Part shown: piece after piece, positions 61,072-64,000 of the stretch
Layout of the letters: each line of letters opens with the position of its first letter
Position numbering within the stretch: position 1 is the stretch's first letter
Assembly: GCA_049889775.1 (NCBI GenBank)
Contig: JBMHCT010000035.1
Coordinates: forward strand, 186,001 to 250,000
DNA from: Jejuia sp049889775
Lineage (GTDB): Bacteria > Bacteroidota > Bacteroidia > Flavobacteriales > Flavobacteriaceae
DNA: 64,000 nucleotides
Reading direction: 5' to 3'
Program-made: the position numbers and the translations under genes
The notes under the pieces: generated by a model
The model's input: the letters and a program-made list of their open reading frames with translations, nothing else
What the model was told of the DNA's origin: nothing
Database searches by the model: none

Positions 61072-62329
61072 AATTCTCTCGTAATTTATTCTCTAAAAAT
61101 CGTTTATACGGGTCTTTCACATATTGTGGCAAATTACAGAAAAATGCAAATTGGGGCTGAGGCGTTGGTAATTGCATGATATATTTAATCTTTACAAATT
61201 TCCCCTTATATGCTGGTGGAGGGTAATGCTCAATAATTGGTTGCAATACCTCATTTAACTCACTTGTTTTAATTTTTTTAGACCGATTTTTATAGACCTC
61301 AACCGCTGTTTCAATGGCTTTGTAAATACGTTGTTTGGTTAAAGCAGAGATAAACACAACAGGCACATCGGTAAAAGGTTCCATTTGTTTTTTAATCGCC
61401 TTCTCAAAAGCCTTCATAGACTTGTGGTCTTTCTCTACCAAATCCCACTTGTTTACTAAAACTACAATACCCTTTCTGTTGCGTTCTGCTAGCCAAAAAA
61501 TATTTTGAACTTGTCCGTCAAACCCTCTGGTAGCATCCAGTACTAAAAGGCAAACATCAGCATGTTCAATAGCACGAACACTTCGCATTACAGAATAAAA
61601 CTCTAAATCTTCCTTTACCTTAGATTTTCGTCGTATTCCTGCGGTATCTACCAAATTAAATTCGAATCCAAAACGGTTGTATTTCGTATCAATAGAATCC
61701 CTAGTGGTTCCAGCTATATCGGTCACAATGTATCTATCCTCGCCAATTAAAGCATTTATAAAGGATGATTTTCCTGCATTTGGCCTACCTACTACAGCAA
61801 AACGCGGTAACTCTTCCTCTTCAACCTCTTCCTTTTCGGGAAGTGCTTCCACCAAAGCATCTAGTAGTTCTCCAGTTCCACTTCCATTAATGCTTGCTAC
61901 TGTATAATAATCACCTAAACCTAAAGCATAGAATTCTACAGCATCCTCAGCCCTTTTTCCATTATCTACTTTATTCACCACCAAAAACACGGGCTTCTTT
62001 ACCTTACGCAATAGTTTAGCAACTTCCTCATCCATCCCTGTAACACCACTCTCCACATCTACCATAAAAATAATAGCATCTGCTTCATCAATAGCCAACT
62101 CTACTTGCTTATCAATTTCGGCTTCAAAAATATCGTCGCTCCCCACAACATACCCTCCTGTATCAATTAAGGAGAACTCTTTACCATTCCAATCTGCCTT
62201 TCCATAATGTCTATCTCTAGTTACACCACTAACAGCGTCAACAATGGCTTCTCGCTTTTGAATCAAACGATTAAAAAACGTAGATTTTCCCACATTTGGT
62301 CTTCCAACTATCGCAACAATATTTCCCAT
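61025..62329 (-). CDS. der: Ribosome-assembly GTPase Der (EngA)
   Basis: 434 aa, with two tandem GTPase domains, the hallmark of Der: GRPNVGKSTFFNRL (G1 of domain 1), VNKVDNGKRA, then GRPNAGKSSFINAL (G1 of domain 2), DTAGIRRKSK and VNKWDLVEKD. It ends in the KH-like domain (PPAYKGKFVKIKYIMQLPTPQP). It acts in 50S maturation in the cytoplasm. Secure. Confidence 0.97.
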   Translation of the reverse strand: MGNIVAIVGRPNVGKSTFFNRLIQKREAIVDAVSGVTRDRHYGKADWNGKEFSLIDTGGYVVGSDDIFEAEIDKQVELAIDEADAIIFMVDVESGVTGMDEEVAKLLRKVKKPVFLVVNKVDNGKRAEDAVEFYALGLGDYYTVASINGSGTGELLDALVEALPEKEEVEEEELPRFAVVGRPNAGKSSFINALIGEDRYIVTDIAGTTRDSIDTKYNRFGFEFNLVDTAGIRRKSKVKEDLEFYSVMRSVRAIEHADVCLLVLDATRGFDGQVQNIFWLAERNRKGIVVLVNKWDLVEKDHKSMKAFEKAIKKQMEPFTDVPVVFISALTKQRIYKAIETAVEVYKNRSKKIKTSELNEVLQPIIEHYPPPAYKGKFVKIKYIMQLPTPQPQFAFFCNLPQYVKDPYKRFLENKLRENFGFTGVPISVYMRKK

Positions 62330-62405
62330 AAGTATTCAATTGGGCACAAAGGTACTACTTAATATTGAAGAAAAAATAGTAATTTACAGAGACAAACTAC
62401 TAAAC

Positions 62406-62912
62406 ATGCCAACTAAAAACGATATTGTTTTACGTCCGCGATTTAAACGTGAATTGAATGAAGGAAACCAGTCTATTCTTGAGCAATTCGAGGCATCTAA
62501 AACCAAACAATCTGATTTTAGAGTCACACGAATTGACAATCATGTATTCATCAGATATCCCAAAAAAGATCAGCATTTTTGGTCGCCACAGCTCCATTTA
62601 GAAATTGATGAAACATCTACCAAATCAAGCATACTGCACGGGTTATTTGGTCCCAACCCAACAGTCTGGACCATGTTTATGTTTTTACATTTTATTGTAG
62701 CATCTGCTTTCATTGCCTTCGGAATTTGGGCTTACGTGAACTGGAATTTAGGTCATGACTTTATACTACAAGTTAGCTTAATGGTATTAATGGTTATAAT
62801 TTGGTTCGCACTTTATTTTGCCGGCAGAATTGGTAGAGACTCAAGTAAAAATGAAATGCACGATCTACATGAGTTTATGGAAACTATTCTAAAAGAAAAA
62901 AGCCCTAGCTGA
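62406..62912 (+). CDS. Membrane protein of unknown function
   Basis: 168 aa from the ATG at 62406; an in-frame TTG 66 bp upstream sits next to the der start and is less likely. A soluble N-terminus (about 1-80, with DIVLRPRFKRELNEGN and FSPQLHLEID-like WSPQLHLEIDET) precedes two membrane segments (about 100-125, MFMFLHFIVASAFIAFGIW; about 135-155, FILQVSLMVLMVIIWFALYF). I recognise no named family. It is divergent from der with a 76-bp gap, and the C-terminal tail is polar. Confidence 0.65.
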   Translation: MPTKNDIVLRPRFKRELNEGNQSILEQFEASKTKQSDFRVTRIDNHVFIRYPKKDQHFWSPQLHLEIDETSTKSSILHGLFGPNPTVWTMFMFLHFIVASAFIAFGIWAYVNWNLGHDFILQVSLMVLMVIIWFALYFAGRIGRDSSKNEMHDLHEFMETILKEKSPS

Positions 62913-63062
62913 AAGAGGACACAACCAAAGCTTTTTAAAAACTAACTAACTCAAACTTAACCAAACTAAATTGGAGACTTGCAAATATTAGTTTTTAACA
63001 TTACCTAATAGTTACCAAAATTAGAAGTAATTATTATGGTTTGAGTTTTTAGAATTATGAAG

Positions 63063-63947
63063 CTATTTACTATTGTAACCAAAACGTTTCAGCTGGTTTT
63101 GATTACTGCGCCAATTCTTATTGACCTTTACATACAATTCTAGGTGAATTTGTTTATCAAAAAAGACTTCTAAATCTTTTCGCGCTTCAACGCCTACACG
63201 TTTTAAAGCACTGCCTTTATGACCAATGATGATACCTTTTTGGGTGTCGCGCTCTACCATAATCACAGAACGGATTCGGATGATTTTTTCCTCTTCGAAG
63301 AACTCTTCTGTTTCAATTTCTACGGCGTATGGTATTTCCTTTTTATAGTGAAGCAGTATTTTTTCTCTAATTTTTTCGTTGATGAAAAAACGCTCTGGTT
63401 TATCCGTTAATTGATCTTTTGGATAAAATGGTGGTGACTCTGGCAATAAATCAATAATGCGATTGAAAACCTCTTCTATATTAAAACCTTCTAATGCCGA
63501 AATAGGATAAATTTCAGCATTTGGTACTTTTTGTGTCCATAATTGTACTTGTTCTTCAAGTTGTTCTTGGTGGGACCTGTCGATTTTATTTAAAAGAAGT
63601 ATTACAGGTATTTTAGAGTTTGTAATTTTTTTAAAGAACGCTTCATCTTTAAGATTTTGCTCACCAATCTCAACCATGTAAATTAAAATATCGGCATCTT
63701 CAAAAGCGGATTTTACAAAATCCATCATGGACTCCTGAAGTTCATAAGCTGGTTTGATAATTCCTGGAGTATCACTCAATACCACTTGAAAATCATCGCC
63801 ATTTACAATACCCAAAATGCGGTGACGCGTTGTTTGTGCTTTGGATGTAATAATAGATAACTTTTCACCTACAAAGGCATTCATCAATGTAGATTTACCA
63901 ACATTTGGGTTACCAATTATATTTACAAAACCTGCTTTGTGTGCCAT
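63063..63947 (-). CDS. era: Ribosome-assembly GTPase Era
   Basis: 294 aa. GTPase domain: GNPNVGKSTLMNAFVGEKLS (G1), SDTPGI (G3), LNKIDRSHQE (G4) and SALEGFN (G5). A C-terminal KH domain has IGHKGSALKRVGVEARKDLE, and the end reads LYVKVNKNWR, both typical of Era. It binds 16S rRNA 3' end during 30S assembly. It is convergent with the upstream membrane-protein gene across a 150-bp spacer in which I see no strong terminator. Confidence 0.97.
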   Translation of the reverse strand: MAHKAGFVNIIGNPNVGKSTLMNAFVGEKLSIITSKAQTTRHRILGIVNGDDFQVVLSDTPGIIKPAYELQESMMDFVKSAFEDADILIYMVEIGEQNLKDEAFFKKITNSKIPVILLLNKIDRSHQEQLEEQVQLWTQKVPNAEIYPISALEGFNIEEVFNRIIDLLPESPPFYPKDQLTDKPERFFINEKIREKILLHYKKEIPYAVEIETEEFFEEEKIIRIRSVIMVERDTQKGIIIGHKGSALKRVGVEARKDLEVFFDKQIHLELYVKVNKNWRSNQNQLKRFGYNSK

Positions 63948-64000
63948 ATAATTAACTCTAAATTTAGTTCAATATAAACAAAAACAGGAAGCAAATTGCC

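Noticed and set aside
1..64000. CRISPR array, tRNA or rRNA genes, prophage
   Set aside because: I looked for regularly spaced repeats, T-loop signatures and phage genes on both strands and saw none; the only repeats are those listed.

Overview
The window comes from an AT-rich bacterium of the Bacteroidota, most likely a marine member of the Flavobacteriaceae. The evidence is the gene set and order: ferredoxin / LuxC-type acyl-CoA reductase / serC / serA / DUF937; DUF6146 / DUF6787 / TonB-dependent receptor / acidic lipoprotein; GSCFA / alaS / M23 / MerR. A sulfatase carries a type IX secretion-like C-terminal domain, there is a GldM-like protein, the isocitrate dehydrogenase is monomeric, and promoters have a TAnnTTTG -7 box instead of sigma70 boxes.

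Layout. (1) 1-2083: start of ychF (cut by the window edge), a copy of a dispersed structured repeat, and a 490-aa surface protein gene. (2) 2124-14907: a compact biosynthetic island. A 2225-aa hybrid NRPS-PKS (A-PCP-KS-AT-ACP-aminotransferase), a 1337-aa terminal NRPS (C-A-PCP-TE) and an Sfp-type phosphopantetheinyl transferase form one minus-strand operon. A class I methyltransferase is divergent. The right edge abuts a 3'-end remnant (14920-15066) homologous to the last ~48 codons of the gene at the left edge, so the island sits between a full gene and the stump of its paralogue. (3) 15096-33254: core and accessory flavobacterial genes, namely a GH26-like hydrolase, a small secreted protein with three EMPSLDF repeats, the ferredoxin/acyl-CoA reductase/serC/serA group, a sulfatase, a predicted metal-uptake operon, a LolD-like ATPase, an MFS transporter and an S10 peptidase. 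(4) 33331-36240: an IS110-family element with a structured noncoding end, palindromes, two more copies of the dispersed repeat and a PD40 lipoprotein. (5) 36257-64000: mostly housekeeping genes, including rplS, icd, a MacA/permease/TolC operon without an ATPase gene, murQ, a TPR histidine kinase with its response regulator, alaS, LemA/TPM genes, der and era. A 1-kb gene-free stretch before icd holds a candidate structured RNA ending in a terminator.

How it works together. By colinearity the island should load an alpha-amino acid (pocket resembling Val/Leu codes), extend it with one malonyl unit, convert the beta-ketone to an amine with the in-cis PLP aminotransferase, add a second amino acid and release the product with the thioesterase. 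That predicts a beta,gamma-diamino-acid (aminostatine-like) dipeptide, possibly methylated. This is the strongest candidate in the window for an undescribed system. Other items worth a look are the EMPSLDF-repeat protein, the three-copy repeat with a hairpin conserved in shape but not in sequence, heptanucleotide repeats at two translation starts, and the possible IS110 bridge RNA.
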